A DNA stretch of 64,000 nucleotides from JBFHIJ01 sp041596515 (lineage in GTDB: Bacteria; Bacteroidota; Ignavibacteria; Kapaibacteriales; UBA2268), in contig JBFHIJ010000003.1 in assembly GCA_041596515.1 (NCBI GenBank), forward strand, positions 85,789 through 149,788, read 5' to 3'. This document shows positions 45,171-54,872 of this stretch, piece after piece (within the stretch, counting starts at the first letter, position 1; each line of letters starts with the position of its first letter). Both the position numbers and the translations under genes were made by a program. The notes under the pieces are model-generated. The model saw nothing but the letters and a program-made list of their open reading frames with translations, had not been told where the DNA came from and searched no databases.

Positions 45171-45390
45171 CTCTAAATCTCCTATTTATGTATTTGCTTT
45201 GTTGATTTCAATTTCGCTTACATGATAGAGTATTAGCAAAACCGTGCCAAAAACAAAACAATGCCACAATGGCAGCAATAAAGGACAAGATGACAGTCGG
45301 TACAGTCATTTTGGCAATTATCAGCAATATTAAAGACAATATGTCAGGTGCATGTCTGCCATATTTGCATTGTTCTGTGATTTTTAAAAT

Positions 45391-45570
45391 AACCCCAGAT
45401 TTCTCATTAGATGTCATCATAGTGCTGTAAATGACCGCATAGCCAAGGAGCATGCTTACTTCCTCTGTAAGAAAATATTACGTAATTGCCTATTGAACAA
45501 GGGGTTTCAACCCTTGCCATTTACTGACTCTAGAGCATTTTCATCTTTTCAAATGACATTTTTGGGATAA
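45391..45570 (+). repeat. Dispersed ~180-bp repeat, copy G
   Basis: Full-length forward copy (family at copy D). Right end CAAATGACATTTTTGGGAT is intact; left end is AACCCCAGATTTCTCATTAG. It is the only copy between two divergent genes (hsp20 and the PAS protein), in a ~620-base gap that shows no other gene. Confidence 0.92.
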
Positions 45571-45789
45571 AGTCAAGTGTATGTTAGCCTTCGCTACTAT
45601 AATTATTGGCAATTATTATTTAGTCCAATATTTTAAAAGTCTCTTACGTATCATATTAGAGTATCTAATTTGCATCTTGACTTACCAAACAATACTGAAT
45701 AATATATACCTGAATTTCTTTTTTGACTTGTATAAACTACATGAATTTAGTATTCTTGCTATTATAAAATGTGATGTATCGAGAACACA

Positions 45790-47136
45790 ATGAAACAGAT
45801 TCGACAAAGCTCGGAGGAGCAACTTCAAAAACTCGTTTCACGCTTGAATGAGGAGAAGGAAGCTCTCTCTGCTAAAATCCAAAAGCAGAATCAGGAACTT
45901 TCGGAGTTGCTTATATATTCTGAGATGGTGGTTATTGAATCTACCCAGGATATGAAAATTCTAAATATTTTGGGAGATATAGAATATGTTTTCGAAAATG
46001 TTGCTACTCAGGTGGAGCGTGGTTCTGATCTGACTATGCTGGTGGCAAAAGCTACTCAGGCGACTCAAAACAGAACTGAAGACTCTGAGGCTGAAGATAT
46101 TGTTGATATCGTTACCAAATTTGTACAAAGTCCTCGCTCGGAAAAGAAAATAGAAATACTTGGAGTAAAAGAAGAAAGTGGCGAGCTGTTTTTGCTCGAT
46201 TGGAAGATGCTAAAAGCCGGAAAATTGATTAAATCCTACTTTAAGATTACTCCTACTAATAATATCATCAAACAGACTACTGATAAATATGAATTCGCAC
46301 TAGTCGAAAAAGATAAATTTTATGGCCAAGTATTTGAATACTCTCACCGGGGGGTTACTATAATCAATCCCGACGGAAAAATCATATACATCAATACTTC
46401 GGCAAAGGATATGTTTATTTCAAAAGATAACAAGTTGATTAAAACAGAATCCTTAATTGGCAGAACTTTCTTCGAGATTTTCCTGAATGATGATGCTGAT
46501 GTAAATAAAGAAAGGCAAGTCAAGAATAATCAGGCATATATAACAAAATCATCTGTTACTTACGTTTCGCAAACTCACGAGGGCGACATAAAGTACGAGA
46601 TACACCCGATATTTAACTCTAAACGTGCAGTTGTTTCTTTAGCAATTTTTAGCACTTTACTTAACTCGAGTGTATCAGGAGCCTTAGATAATAAAAAGTT
46701 GATGTCAACTCTTAAAACGCTGTATTCAGAAAAATCTATACTTACAGAAAGAATAAAGGAATTAGAGTACAACCATAAGTGGCTTATGAAAAACAGTCGC
46801 GATGTAGATATACAAAGGAAAAAATTATTCTATTATCTAAATAATTTGCCAATTCCTATTTCTGTTATTGATTTAAAAACAAAAAAATACGATTTTGTAA
46901 ATAAAGAGTTTGAACAAAATATCAAAAAGAAAAGAGATGAAATAATCGGGCATAGAGATGTGCAGGTTTTTACTCAAATGGAAGCTGATTTTTTGGATGA
47001 AATATTGCTAAAAGGAGTAGAATGCAAACAGACTATTCCAATAAAAGGACTCGTCTTCGAAGGTATGCAGGCTATTGTAAAAAGTCAGCAAGATACCCCT
47101 TTGTATGCGATAAGAGTTTTTACTAAAATAAAATAG
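45790..47136 (+). CDS. PAS-domain sensor protein without recognisable output domain
   Basis: 448 residues, cytoplasmic. An N-terminal coiled coil (about 1-45, LVSRLNEEKEALSAKIQKQN), a middle region, then two PAS domains: near 180-290 (SHRGVTIINPDGKIIYINTS) and near 345-445 (LPIPISVIDLKTKKYDFVN), separated by a coiled coil. No kinase, cyclase or HTH domain follows; the protein stops after the last PAS. It may act by protein contact with a separate partner. purE starts 11 bases after its stop, so the two may be co-transcribed although unrelated in function. Confidence 0.75.
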   Translation: MKQIRQSSEEQLQKLVSRLNEEKEALSAKIQKQNQELSELLIYSEMVVIESTQDMKILNILGDIEYVFENVATQVERGSDLTMLVAKATQATQNRTEDSEAEDIVDIVTKFVQSPRSEKKIEILGVKEESGELFLLDWKMLKAGKLIKSYFKITPTNNIIKQTTDKYEFALVEKDKFYGQVFEYSHRGVTIINPDGKIIYINTSAKDMFISKDNKLIKTESLIGRTFFEIFLNDDADVNKERQVKNNQAYITKSSVTYVSQTHEGDIKYEIHPIFNSKRAVVSLAIFSTLLNSSVSGALDNKKLMSTLKTLYSEKSILTERIKELEYNHKWLMKNSRDVDIQRKKLFYYLNNLPIPISVIDLKTKKYDFVNKEFEQNIKKKRDEIIGHRDVQVFTQMEADFLDEILLKGVECKQTIPIKGLVFEGMQAIVKSQQDTPLYAIRVFTKIK

Positions 47137-47147
47137 GAACCAGCATA

Positions 47148-47654
47148 ATGAATAAACCTTTAGTGGGTATTATCATGGGCAGCGATTCGGATCTGACTAC
47201 TATGCAGCCGGCTGCAGATATATGCAAAGAATTTGGAGTTGAATTTGAAATGAGAGTAGTCTCTGCTCACCGAACACCGATGGATATGGCTGATTATGGA
47301 AGAACTGCTCACGAAAGAGGAATCAAAGTTATCATCGCCGGAGCAGGCGGAGCCGCTCACTTACCTGGCATGACAGCAGCTTTTTCTCCATTGCCGGTAA
47401 TCGGCGTGCCCGTTAAGTCAAGCACCCTAAGTGGTGTAGATTCGCTTCACTCTGTTGTACAAATGCCTCCGGGAGTGCCTGTTGCAACTGTAGCGATAGG
47501 TGGTGGCAAAAATGCAGGCTTGCTGGCTATGCAAATACTTGGAGTAGAAAATCCTGAGATACTTAAAAAAATGATTGAATATAAACTTCAAATGGCGGAT
47601 GAATCACGAGCTAAAAACAACAACCCTGCTTTTACTCAAACATCTTTAAAATAG
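47148..47654 (+). CDS. purE: N5-carboxyaminoimidazole ribonucleotide mutase (class I PurE)
   Basis: Purine biosynthesis: rearranges N5-CAIR to CAIR. Signatures GSDSDLTTM at the N-terminus, SAHRTP at about 40-45, and GAGGAAHLPGM near 66-76 with the following VKSSTLSG are intact. 168 residues, normal class I length. AGGAACC precedes the ATG. No purK is adjacent; purE directly follows the PAS protein gene with 11 bases between. Confidence 0.96.
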   Translation: MNKPLVGIIMGSDSDLTTMQPAADICKEFGVEFEMRVVSAHRTPMDMADYGRTAHERGIKVIIAGAGGAAHLPGMTAAFSPLPVIGVPVKSSTLSGVDSLHSVVQMPPGVPVATVAIGGGKNAGLLAMQILGVENPEILKKMIEYKLQMADESRAKNNNPAFTQTSLK

Positions 47655-47658
47655 TTTT

Positions 47659-47854
47659 AACCCGTATATGTCATTAGATGTCATCATAGTGCTGTAAATG
47701 ACCGTAGAACCAATGGAGAATGCTTACTTCCTCTTTAAGAAAAAATTACTTTGTGCAACGGGCTATACTTCGACTCGCTTGGCTCGCTCAGTCATCTTCC
47801 ACCGTTGCACTGATTTAAGAATAGACTATCGCCTAACGATAAATCTGGGATTAT
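47659..47854 (+). repeat. Dispersed repeat, copy H, interrupted
   Basis: Forward copy that matches the family to about base 47752 (AAGAAAAAATTACTT), then is replaced by the 58-bp element at 47753-47810. Beyond it only a weak right-end trace remains (AACGATAAATCTGGGATTAT). The gap lies between convergent purE and aconitase genes. Confidence 0.75.
47753..47810. repeat. 58-bp element with perfect 9-bp inverted ends
   Basis: Begins GTGCAACGG (47753-47761) and ends CCGTTGCAC (47802-47810). The interior is GC-rich for this genome (CTTCGACTCGCTTGGCTCGC...). It sits inside repeat copy H. Interior motifs of the same type (CGAGC/GCTCGC, CTTCGAC) appear at 62490-62555. It looks like a tiny palindromic insertion or a REP unit. 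Confidence 0.6.
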
Positions 47855-47882
47855 CACAATATCTGAATATAAACTTGCATTA

Positions 47883-47927
47883 CACACAAAAAGAGCCACA
47901 CAGCATAGTACGTCTGTGTGGCTCTTT
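47883..47927 (-). terminator. Intrinsic terminator of aconitase
   Basis: Perfect 14-bp stem AAAGAGCCACACAG (47890-47903)/CTGTGTGGCTCTTT (47914-47927) with a 10-base loop and short A/T runs on both sides. Confidence 0.85.
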
Positions 47928-47950
47928 AAATTTCAATTATATTCGCGCAA

Positions 47951-50212
47951 TTATGCGTTTAGCTTTTTGATTAGATTTAGAGCAGAACCAGCTTTAAACC
48001 AAGCAATTTGAGACTCGTTGTAAGTATGATTAGTCATAATTTCTTCTTTGCTTCCGTCTGCGTGGTGCAAGATTACTTTAATCTGCTGACCGGGTGCGAA
48101 ATCACTAATCATCACGTCTATTGTATCATCTTCCAAAATCTTGTTGTAATCTTCTTTATTGTCAAAAGTGAGACCCAACATACCTTGTTTTTTAAGGTTA
48201 GTTTCGTGGATGCGGGCAAATGATTTAGTAAGCACAACTCTTACGCCTAAGTGGCGTGGTTCCATAGCTGCATGCTCACGAGATGAACCTTCTCCGTAGT
48301 TTTCATCACCAACTACAATAGAATCTATACCTTTAGCTTTATATGTTCTTTGCACTTTAGGTACTTCGTCATAGCTGCCGTCAAGCTGATTTTTAACGCT
48401 GTTAGTTTCTTCGTTATAGAAGTTCACTGCACCTGTTAGTATATTGTCAGAAATATTATCCAAGTGCCCTCTGAACCTTAGCCAAGGTCCAGCCATAGAA
48501 ATATGGTCAGTGGTGCATTTACCTTTAGCTTTGATGAGCAATTTAAGACCTTTAAGGTCTTTGCCATCCCAAGCAGCAAAAGGTTCTAAAAGTTGCAAAC
48601 GTTTAGAGTCAGGAGCGACCATTACAGATACCTTGGAGCCATCTTTTGCAGGAGCTTGATAGCCCGCATCTTCTACATCGAATCCTTTTTTAGGAAGTTC
48701 ATCACCGGTAGGTGCATCAAGCATAACCTCTTTGCCATCTTCGTTGATAAGTTTATCTGTCAAAGGATTAAAGCTCATGCTTCCGGCTATGGCAAGTGCA
48801 GTAACGATTTCTGGTGAAGCAACAAAGCCATGTGTGTTAGGGTTGCCGTCATTTCTTTTTGCAAAGTTTCTGTTGAAAGAAGTAATAATAGAATTTTTCT
48901 CTTTCTTGTCTGCACCATGACGAGCCCACTGACCGATACAAGGTCCGCAAGCATTCGCAAGCACTACACCGCCGATCTTTTCAAAATCATCGATAAAACC
49001 ATCTCGTTCGATAGTATATCTAACAAGCTCAGATCCGGGTGTAATAGTATATTCTGATTTTACTTTTAAGTTTTTATCTACGGCTTGCTGAGCTAGTGAA
49101 GCGGCTCTGGAAATATCCTCATAAGAAGAGTTAGTGCAAGAACCAATCAGACCTACTTCTAATTTTTCAGGCCAGTCATTTGCTTTAACTGCTTCTGCCA
49201 TTTTACTGATAGGAGTTGCCAAATCAGGAGTGAAAGGGCCATTTATATGAGGCTCTAATTCAGACAAATTGATTTCAATAACCTGATCGAAATACTTTTC
49301 AGGGTTTGCATATACTTCTTTGTCACCTGTTAGATATTCAGCATTTTCTTTTGCCATATCTGCTACTTCTTTTCTGCCTGTAGCCGCAAGGTAATCATAC
49401 ATTTTTTGATCATAACCGAAAGTAGAAGTAGTAGCTCCAATTTCAGCACCCATATTACAGATAGTACCTTTGCCGGTGCAAGAAAGAGACTGAGCACCTT
49501 CGCCGAAATACTCAACAATCGCTCCTGTTCCGCCTTTGACAGTAAGGATACCTGCTACTTTGAGGATAACGTCTTTCGCTGCAGTCCAGCCGCTCATTTT
49601 GCCTGTCAGTTTCACACCAATAAGCTTAGGATATTTAAGCTCCCATGGCATACCCGCCATCACATCTACTGCATCAGCACCGCCTACACCAATCGCAACC
49701 ATACCCAAACCACCAGCATTAGGTGTATGAGAATCAGTTCCTATCATCATGCCACCGGGGAATGCGTAGTTTTCTAAAACTACCTGGTGAATGATACCAC
49801 CACCCGGTTTCCAGAAACCGATACCATATTTATTAGAAACAGAAGCAAGGAAGTCATATACTTCTTTGTTAGTATCTATTGCAACTTCCAAATCTTTATC
49901 AGCACCAACTTTTGCCTGTATAAGGTGGTCACAGTGCACTGTAGATGGAACTGCTGTAGTATCTTTACCTGCTTGCATAAACTGAAGCAATGCCATCTGG
50001 GCAGTTGCATCTTGCATAGCAACTCTGTCAGGGCTGAAGTTAACATAATCTTCGCCTCGTTTGAAATCTTTTAATTCATTTTGCTCGTAGAGGTGAGCTA
50101 AAAGTATTTTTTCCGCCAGAGATAGAGGTCTGCCTGTTACTTCTTTAGCTTTATCAACCTTAGTTGCAAAAGAAGCATAATGCTTTTTAAGCATGTCAAG
50201 ATCAAAAATCAT
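47951..50212 (-). CDS. Aconitate hydratase, mitochondrial-type
   Basis: TCA-cycle isomerisation of citrate to isocitrate through cis-aconitate, using a [4Fe-4S] cluster. 753 residues with the mitochondrial-type order. Cluster cysteines lie in GSCTNSS and ACGPCIGQW; the swivel domain has GEGSSREHAA, and TVHCDHLIQA and GTDSHTPNAGG bind substrate. The gene is alone, bounded by a terminator and diverging from a chemoreceptor. The family is shared by mitochondria and Bacteroidota; no symbol is given because acnA/acnB nomenclature does not apply cleanly. Confidence 0.95.
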   Translation of the reverse strand: MIFDLDMLKKHYASFATKVDKAKEVTGRPLSLAEKILLAHLYEQNELKDFKRGEDYVNFSPDRVAMQDATAQMALLQFMQAGKDTTAVPSTVHCDHLIQAKVGADKDLEVAIDTNKEVYDFLASVSNKYGIGFWKPGGGIIHQVVLENYAFPGGMMIGTDSHTPNAGGLGMVAIGVGGADAVDVMAGMPWELKYPKLIGVKLTGKMSGWTAAKDVILKVAGILTVKGGTGAIVEYFGEGAQSLSCTGKGTICNMGAEIGATTSTFGYDQKMYDYLAATGRKEVADMAKENAEYLTGDKEVYANPEKYFDQVIEINLSELEPHINGPFTPDLATPISKMAEAVKANDWPEKLEVGLIGSCTNSSYEDISRAASLAQQAVDKNLKVKSEYTITPGSELVRYTIERDGFIDDFEKIGGVVLANACGPCIGQWARHGADKKEKNSIITSFNRNFAKRNDGNPNTHGFVASPEIVTALAIAGSMSFNPLTDKLINEDGKEVMLDAPTGDELPKKGFDVEDAGYQAPAKDGSKVSVMVAPDSKRLQLLEPFAAWDGKDLKGLKLLIKAKGKCTTDHISMAGPWLRFRGHLDNISDNILTGAVNFYNEETNSVKNQLDGSYDEVPKVQRTYKAKGIDSIVVGDENYGEGSSREHAAMEPRHLGVRVVLTKSFARIHETNLKKQGMLGLTFDNKEDYNKILEDDTIDVMISDFAPGQQIKVILHHADGSKEEIMTNHTYNESQIAWFKAGSALNLIKKLNA

Positions 50213-50386
50213 TACGTTGCACCTATATTTTATAGAAAGAATTACATTACGAATTACTGCTTATATGCCATACGTATTAAACCTTATTCAAAGTATAAGA
50301 TTTACACCAGATTCGCATATACTTAACACTAAAAGAGTAATTTTACTATCGAAATCTGTACTTGTTCCATCCTTTTCGGAAAAATC

Positions 50387-52843
50387 ATGCTTAGACTCCG
50401 TCTTAATCTATTTAGCAAAGTGTTTGGCTTTGCGGCTCTTTTAGAACTTATTATGGTCGTTATTGTCCTTTTTTCAGTATTTGCTTTCAATACTCAAAAA
50501 GAGAGAGACGACTTCCGAAAGATTCAATCTTTGATGTTAGAAGCTAATCATCAAAGAAGTGACTTCTCAAAATACAGAGATTCTAGTTCTGTAGCACAAT
50601 TCAATAATAAGCTTAATACAATTGACAATATATTATTGAATTATAGAGACGACAATACCATATCTTCATTTCTATTAAAGAAGAAAGATTACAAAAAAAC
50701 ATTTGAATCCTATGAGTCTATGATGTCAAAACGTGGTCTGGATGAGGAATCCGGTGTAGAAGGTCAATTTAGAAAATCTGTACATGAGTTAGAATCAAAA
50801 ATTAAAGAAATTGACTCAAAAGATATGTTAATCTATATGCTCCAAGCTCGAAGAAGCGAAAAAGACTATCTAATGAGGGGCAAAGATAAATATGTAAAAA
50901 AAGTAAATGCCGCGATTACTTCTTTACTTAAAAGTGCTGATTCGGACACTATAGATGACGCAGATTATACTTCAATAAAAGAGTTAGCAAAAAACTATTT
51001 AGTTGCTTTTTCTTCAACTGTTGATATTTTTGAAAAATTGGGAGAGCTTGAAGCAAAAATTATAGAAGACGAGGCCGAAATAATCGCAATCGTAAAAGAC
51101 ATTTGCTTAGCTAAAACAGATAAAGCAGAAATGATGAAGAATGTGCAGTACATTGCGGCAGGTTTGTCTATATTACTTGGATTGTTTTTTTCATTAATCA
51201 TTGCCAGAGGGATTACAAATCCGGTCAACAATTTGCAACGGTTGGCTAAGCAGATTGGTGATGGTGACTTTTCTGTACCCGATAAAGTCAAAGCCAACGA
51301 TGAAATTGGCGAACTTTACAATTCGTTTACTGACATGACTGCCATTCTTTCCAGCCTGATTAAAGATATAAATTATCTCACTCACGCCGCAGCTGAAGGT
51401 AAACTTAGCGTGAGGGGCAATTCTGAAAAATATCACGGTGGTTTCAAAGAAATTATAGATGGTCTAAATCATACGATGGATAATCTACTTATTCCGACTA
51501 ATATTACTGCCGAATATATAGACAGAATCTCAAAAGGTGATATCCCTCCTAAAATAGAAAAAGAATTTATGGGTGACTTCAAAGAACTTAAAAATAACAT
51601 GAATACATGCATTGATGCTATCAATATGTTGATAAAAGATACGGATATGTTAGCAAATGCAGCTCAGTCAGGGAACCTAAGTACAAGAGCTGACTATACT
51701 CTACACAAAGGCAATTTTAAAAGAATAGTATTGGGAGTCAATCAGGCACTAGATGCGATTGTTGATCCAATTACCGAAGCTCAAGAGATCCTAAAAGATA
51801 TCGCAAATGGCGACTTAACTGTCCAGATGACGGGGACATATCAAGGTCGAATGGATATGCTCAAACTCAATATTAATAGCCTTGCCAATACATTTAGAGC
51901 TTTGATTAAACAAGTATCTAATTCTGTTACTACTGCTGTTGCCGGATCTCACCAAATCAGAATGTCTACTGATGAATTTATGGTAGCTTCCAAAGAAACG
52001 GAAATGCAGACTAACTTAGTTGCAAACTCTATCGACGAAATGAGCAGAACGCTTTCCGATAATGCTCAAAGCACACATCATGCTACTGACATGGCAGAAA
52101 CTAACAGAGAAATCGCTACTGCCGGATTTGAAATCGTGGGTAAAACTGTCAATAAAATGAGAGATATTGCAGGATTAGTAAGAACATCAGCAGAAGAGAT
52201 AGAGAAACTTGGTGATTCTTCGAAAAAAATAGGAGAAATTATATCTGTAATCGATGAAATAGCGGATCAGACAAACTTACTCGCTCTTAATGCAGCTATA
52301 GAAGCCGCCAGAGCAGGCGAACAAGGTAGAGGTTTTGCTGTGGTTGCTGATGAGGTAAGAAAACTAGCGGAACGAACAACTGATGCTACCAAAAGCATTA
52401 CTACAATGATACAAGGTATACAACAGGAAACTCAAAAGGCTGTAAATGAAATGGTGCGTGGTACATCCGAAGTTGCTATCGGCATTGAGCTTGCCGACCA
52501 GGCAGGAGATTCATTAAGCAAAGTTGTGAGCAGCTCTGAGGAAGTTCTGGATATGATTAATCAAATATCTGCTTCAAACGTAGAGCTGTCTGCTACAGGA
52601 GATGACATAGCCAAGCATGTTACTCTAATTTCTCAAATGGCTAAAGACTCAGTTAAAAGCTTAGAGGAAATTTCTGATTCAGCAAATAATTTGGATAAAC
52701 TAAACAGCAAAACCAGCAAGTTTATGCAAAACTTCAAAATAACCACACACAATGGTATAATGCAAAATGTAGACATGTTTGAAGAAAATAACTACTATAA
52801 TGAAAAGCACAACTTAATAGCACTGAGCGATGGCAAGAATTAA
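50387..52843 (+). CDS. Methyl-accepting chemotaxis protein with HBM-like sensor
   Basis: 818 residues. TM1 at about 12-32; a helical periplasmic region (about 33-250) containing ARRSEKDYLMRGKDKYV, the hallmark of HBM-type sensors; TM2 at about 251-275; a HAMP domain follows (ITNPVNNLQRLAKQI). A second and third HAMP-like segment (about 330-500) come before the signalling domain, whose tip (QTNLLALNAAIEAARAGEQG, about 625-645) is intact. Ligand unknown. GGAAAAATC precedes the ATG. No che genes are in the window, so it is an orphan receptor. It diverges from aconitase. Confidence 0.93.
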   Translation: MLRLRLNLFSKVFGFAALLELIMVVIVLFSVFAFNTQKERDDFRKIQSLMLEANHQRSDFSKYRDSSSVAQFNNKLNTIDNILLNYRDDNTISSFLLKKKDYKKTFESYESMMSKRGLDEESGVEGQFRKSVHELESKIKEIDSKDMLIYMLQARRSEKDYLMRGKDKYVKKVNAAITSLLKSADSDTIDDADYTSIKELAKNYLVAFSSTVDIFEKLGELEAKIIEDEAEIIAIVKDICLAKTDKAEMMKNVQYIAAGLSILLGLFFSLIIARGITNPVNNLQRLAKQIGDGDFSVPDKVKANDEIGELYNSFTDMTAILSSLIKDINYLTHAAAEGKLSVRGNSEKYHGGFKEIIDGLNHTMDNLLIPTNITAEYIDRISKGDIPPKIEKEFMGDFKELKNNMNTCIDAINMLIKDTDMLANAAQSGNLSTRADYTLHKGNFKRIVLGVNQALDAIVDPITEAQEILKDIANGDLTVQMTGTYQGRMDMLKLNINSLANTFRALIKQVSNSVTTAVAGSHQIRMSTDEFMVASKETEMQTNLVANSIDEMSRTLSDNAQSTHHATDMAETNREIATAGFEIVGKTVNKMRDIAGLVRTSAEEIEKLGDSSKKIGEIISVIDEIADQTNLLALNAAIEAARAGEQGRGFAVVADEVRKLAERTTDATKSITTMIQGIQQETQKAVNEMVRGTSEVAIGIELADQAGDSLSKVVSSSEEVLDMINQISASNVELSATGDDIAKHVTLISQMAKDSVKSLEEISDSANNLDKLNSKTSKFMQNFKITTHNGIMQNVDMFEENNYYNEKHNLIALSDGKN

Positions 52844-52879
52844 CACTTAAAAAGTATCAAATGGCATTCAAAATACTAG

Positions 52880-52911
52880 GGCTGTCTCTCGAAAGAGGCA
52901 GTCTTTTTTTT
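52880..52911 (+). terminator. Intrinsic terminator of the chemoreceptor gene
   Basis: Stem GCTGTCTCT (52881-52889)/AGAGGCAGT (52894-52902) with the stable tetraloop CGAA and two G-T pairs, followed by eight T. Confidence 0.85.
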
Positions 52912-52947
52912 GGACTCTAATGATTCGCCTTAATAAACTCTTAATTA

Positions 52948-53126
52948 AACCTGGATTTATCATTAGATGTAATCATAGTGCTGTAAATGACCGCAGAACC
53001 AAGGAGCATGTTTACTTCCTCTTTAAGAAAATATTACGTAATTACTTATTGAACAAGGGGTTTCAATTCCTTGCCATACAATACACTAGAGCATTTCCAT
53101 CTTTTCAAATGACATTTTTGGGATTA
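52948..53126 (+). repeat. Dispersed ~180-bp repeat, copy I
   Basis: Full-length forward copy (family at copy D). Left end AAACCTGGATTTATCATTAG and right end AAATGACATTTTTGGGATTA intact. Between convergent chemoreceptor and tRNA/plsC genes. Confidence 0.92.
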
Positions 53127-53202
53127 AGTATAGATTGCCCCAACTACTAATAAAAAATCCTTATAACTTTATCAGCTATAAGGATTTACAATTTTCTTTC
53201 TG

Positions 53203-53275
<73 letters not shown>

Positions 53276-53337
53276 TATTGCTTGAAATAGAATACAAATA
53301 TATATTGATTTCAGATTTTTTGCAAATATTTTTAAAT

Positions 53338-54048
53338 TTATTTAGATTTTTCTTTATTCAGATTTTCTTCTATCACCGCATGAACCTTTTTCATCAGCAT
53401 ATTTTCAGCTATTCTGTCTAATTTTCCTTTGTTTTCTATTGGTTGGTCGATTATGAGTTTTACTTTTGTTCGTATGATTTTCTTTGTTTCCGGGTTATAT
53501 ACCTTCCATGCATCTACTAAAGTAATAGGTACTATTGGTCGCTCAGCCTTAGATGCAAGCATAAAAGCTCCTCGCTTAAAGTCACCGAGTTCGCCGTTAT
53601 TAGAGCGTGTCCCCTCAGGAAATATTACAATAGAACTTCCGCTATTTATTTCATGAACAGCAGTTTCTATTGATTGCATAGCTTTTCTTGGGTCTTCGCG
53701 AACAATAGGAATAAAGGGAGATTTTTTTAGGGCAAATCCGAAAATTGGAATTTTTTCCAGTTCTTGCTTATATATCATCCTAATATCATCACCAAGCCCA
53801 TAAATCAATAGAGGAATATCAAACACGCTTGTGTGATTACTAATAAAGATATAGGATTCATTTGGATCTAATTTGTCCAGACCAACAATTTCAAGGTCTA
53901 TTTTACTATTTTTGATTATGTGCCTTGCCCATCTTTTAGATAGGAGATTGAAAGACCTTTTTCCTAAAAGCAACATCCCTACTGCTACAAGAGCAGAATC
54001 AAAAATTGTGAAAAAACTAATAAGAGATATACGGAAATAGGATGCCAT
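53338..54048 (-). CDS. plsC: 1-acyl-sn-glycerol-3-phosphate acyltransferase (PlsC family)
   Basis: Acylates lysophosphatidic acid to phosphatidic acid at the inner membrane. Motif I NHTSVFD (NHX4D) is near residue 72, motif III FPEGTRS near 142, and the VPI segment follows. A hydrophobic segment spans residues 8-28. 236 residues, normal. It starts two bases after the arsR-like gene's stop, so the two form an operon, an unusual pairing for a lipid enzyme. Confidence 0.92.
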   Translation of the reverse strand: MASYFRISLISFFTIFDSALVAVGMLLLGKRSFNLLSKRWARHIIKNSKIDLEIVGLDKLDPNESYIFISNHTSVFDIPLLIYGLGDDIRMIYKQELEKIPIFGFALKKSPFIPIVREDPRKAMQSIETAVHEINSGSSIVIFPEGTRSNNGELGDFKRGAFMLASKAERPIVPITLVDAWKVYNPETKKIIRTKVKLIIDQPIENKGKLDRIAENMLMKKVHAVIEENLNKEKSK

Positions 54049-54050
54049 GA

Positions 54051-54383
54051 TTAGTCCTTTGCAGCTTCAAGGCAGTTTGCATCTTCAGATGAGCAAAGTA
54101 TAGTGCATATACTTTTTACTGTCTGATCTTTTACTGAATAGTACCTTTGCAAGCCTTGTGCTCTACATTCTAAAATATTGTTTGTAAGAAATAATTTCAA
54201 CTGCTTTGAAACATTTGCCTGAAGCAAGCCTGTTTCTTCTATTATTTCAGTAACGCATTTCTCGCCACCAAATAATGTCCGCAATATTCTTAATCGGGAT
54301 GGCTCTGAAAGTATTTTAAACTTTGTTGCCAAAATATCAAGCTCTTCATCCGTAAATATTTTCTTTTTGGAAGAATCCACCAC
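54051..54383 (-). CDS. ArsR/SmtB-family winged-helix regulator
   Basis: 110 residues. The winged helix is clear: FKILSEPSRLRILRTL (helix 1-2), ETGLLQANVSKQLKLF (recognition helix) and RYYSVKD (wing). Cysteines are at 43, 73, 93, 97 and 104. Cys43 lies in EKCV, the place of the first Cys of the ArsR metal motif ELCVCDLC; Cys93/97/104 are in the C-terminal helix. A thiol-based metal or persulfide sensor is possible. The divergent gap to the zinc-ribbon gene (54384-54647) contains ATATT-CTA-AATAT at 54499-54511, a possible operator. First gene of the pair with plsC. Confidence 0.85.
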   Translation of the reverse strand: MVDSSKKKIFTDEELDILATKFKILSEPSRLRILRTLFGGEKCVTEIIEETGLLQANVSKQLKLFLTNNILECRAQGLQRYYSVKDQTVKSICTILCSSEDANCLEAAKD

Positions 54384-54647
54384 AAACCCCCTTTGAAGTA
54401 TCAGGTTGATTGATATTTAGTTATATTGTCGCTTTTATATTAATAGCAACATCAAGCATAGTAAAGTATAATATATGCATAATAAGCTATAAATAAAGAT
54501 ATTCTAAATATTTATAAAAAACAAATAGTCCTTAGACATTTTCAAGATTTCTTGTAACGGATAAATATCTAACAATATAGATGAATATATTTCGTATTGT
54601 TAGGCACACCTAATAATATATTTGTATCAAATAAAAGATTAAATAAT

Positions 54648-54842
54648 ATGGCATTGCATACATACACTTGCACTAAATGTGGCAGAGAAAAACAAGTTGA
54701 TTTGGAACCGGGGCAAAGCATTGATGATGTTAAATCTTCTTGTGGCTGTGGCAGTAAATCAAAAAGCAAAAATAGTCTTGATTTGCTGAATAACAACGAT
54801 TCAGGTTGTGGATGTGGCGGCAATAGTTGCGGTTGTAACTAA
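54648..54842 (+). CDS. Small cysteine-rich zinc-ribbon protein
   Basis: 64 residues. Starts MALHTYTCTKCGREKQVDLE with one CxxC knuckle, then CGCG, and a Cys/Gly-rich tail CGCGGNSCGC that could chelate zinc, iron or copper. The frame is open to 54597 but the ATG at 54648 gives a tidy protein. It diverges from the ArsR-like gene, sharing its promoter region, which suggests possible metal- or sulfur-linked control; that is inference. A shared terminator separates it from dsrC. Confidence 0.65.
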   Translation: MALHTYTCTKCGREKQVDLEPGQSIDDVKSSCGCGSKSKSKNSLDLLNNNDSGCGCGGNSCGCN

Positions 54843-54872
54843 TAAAAATATTTGAATCCCAATTCAAAAAAA

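Noticed and set aside
47659..47854. An ORF of 90 codons over repeat copy H
   Set aside because: It reads through the repeat and the 58-bp element; other copies do not keep this frame.
54597..54647. Longer N-terminus for the zinc-ribbon protein
   Set aside because: The extra residues are AT-rich low-quality sequence; the ATG at 54648 starts directly before the first CxxC knuckle.
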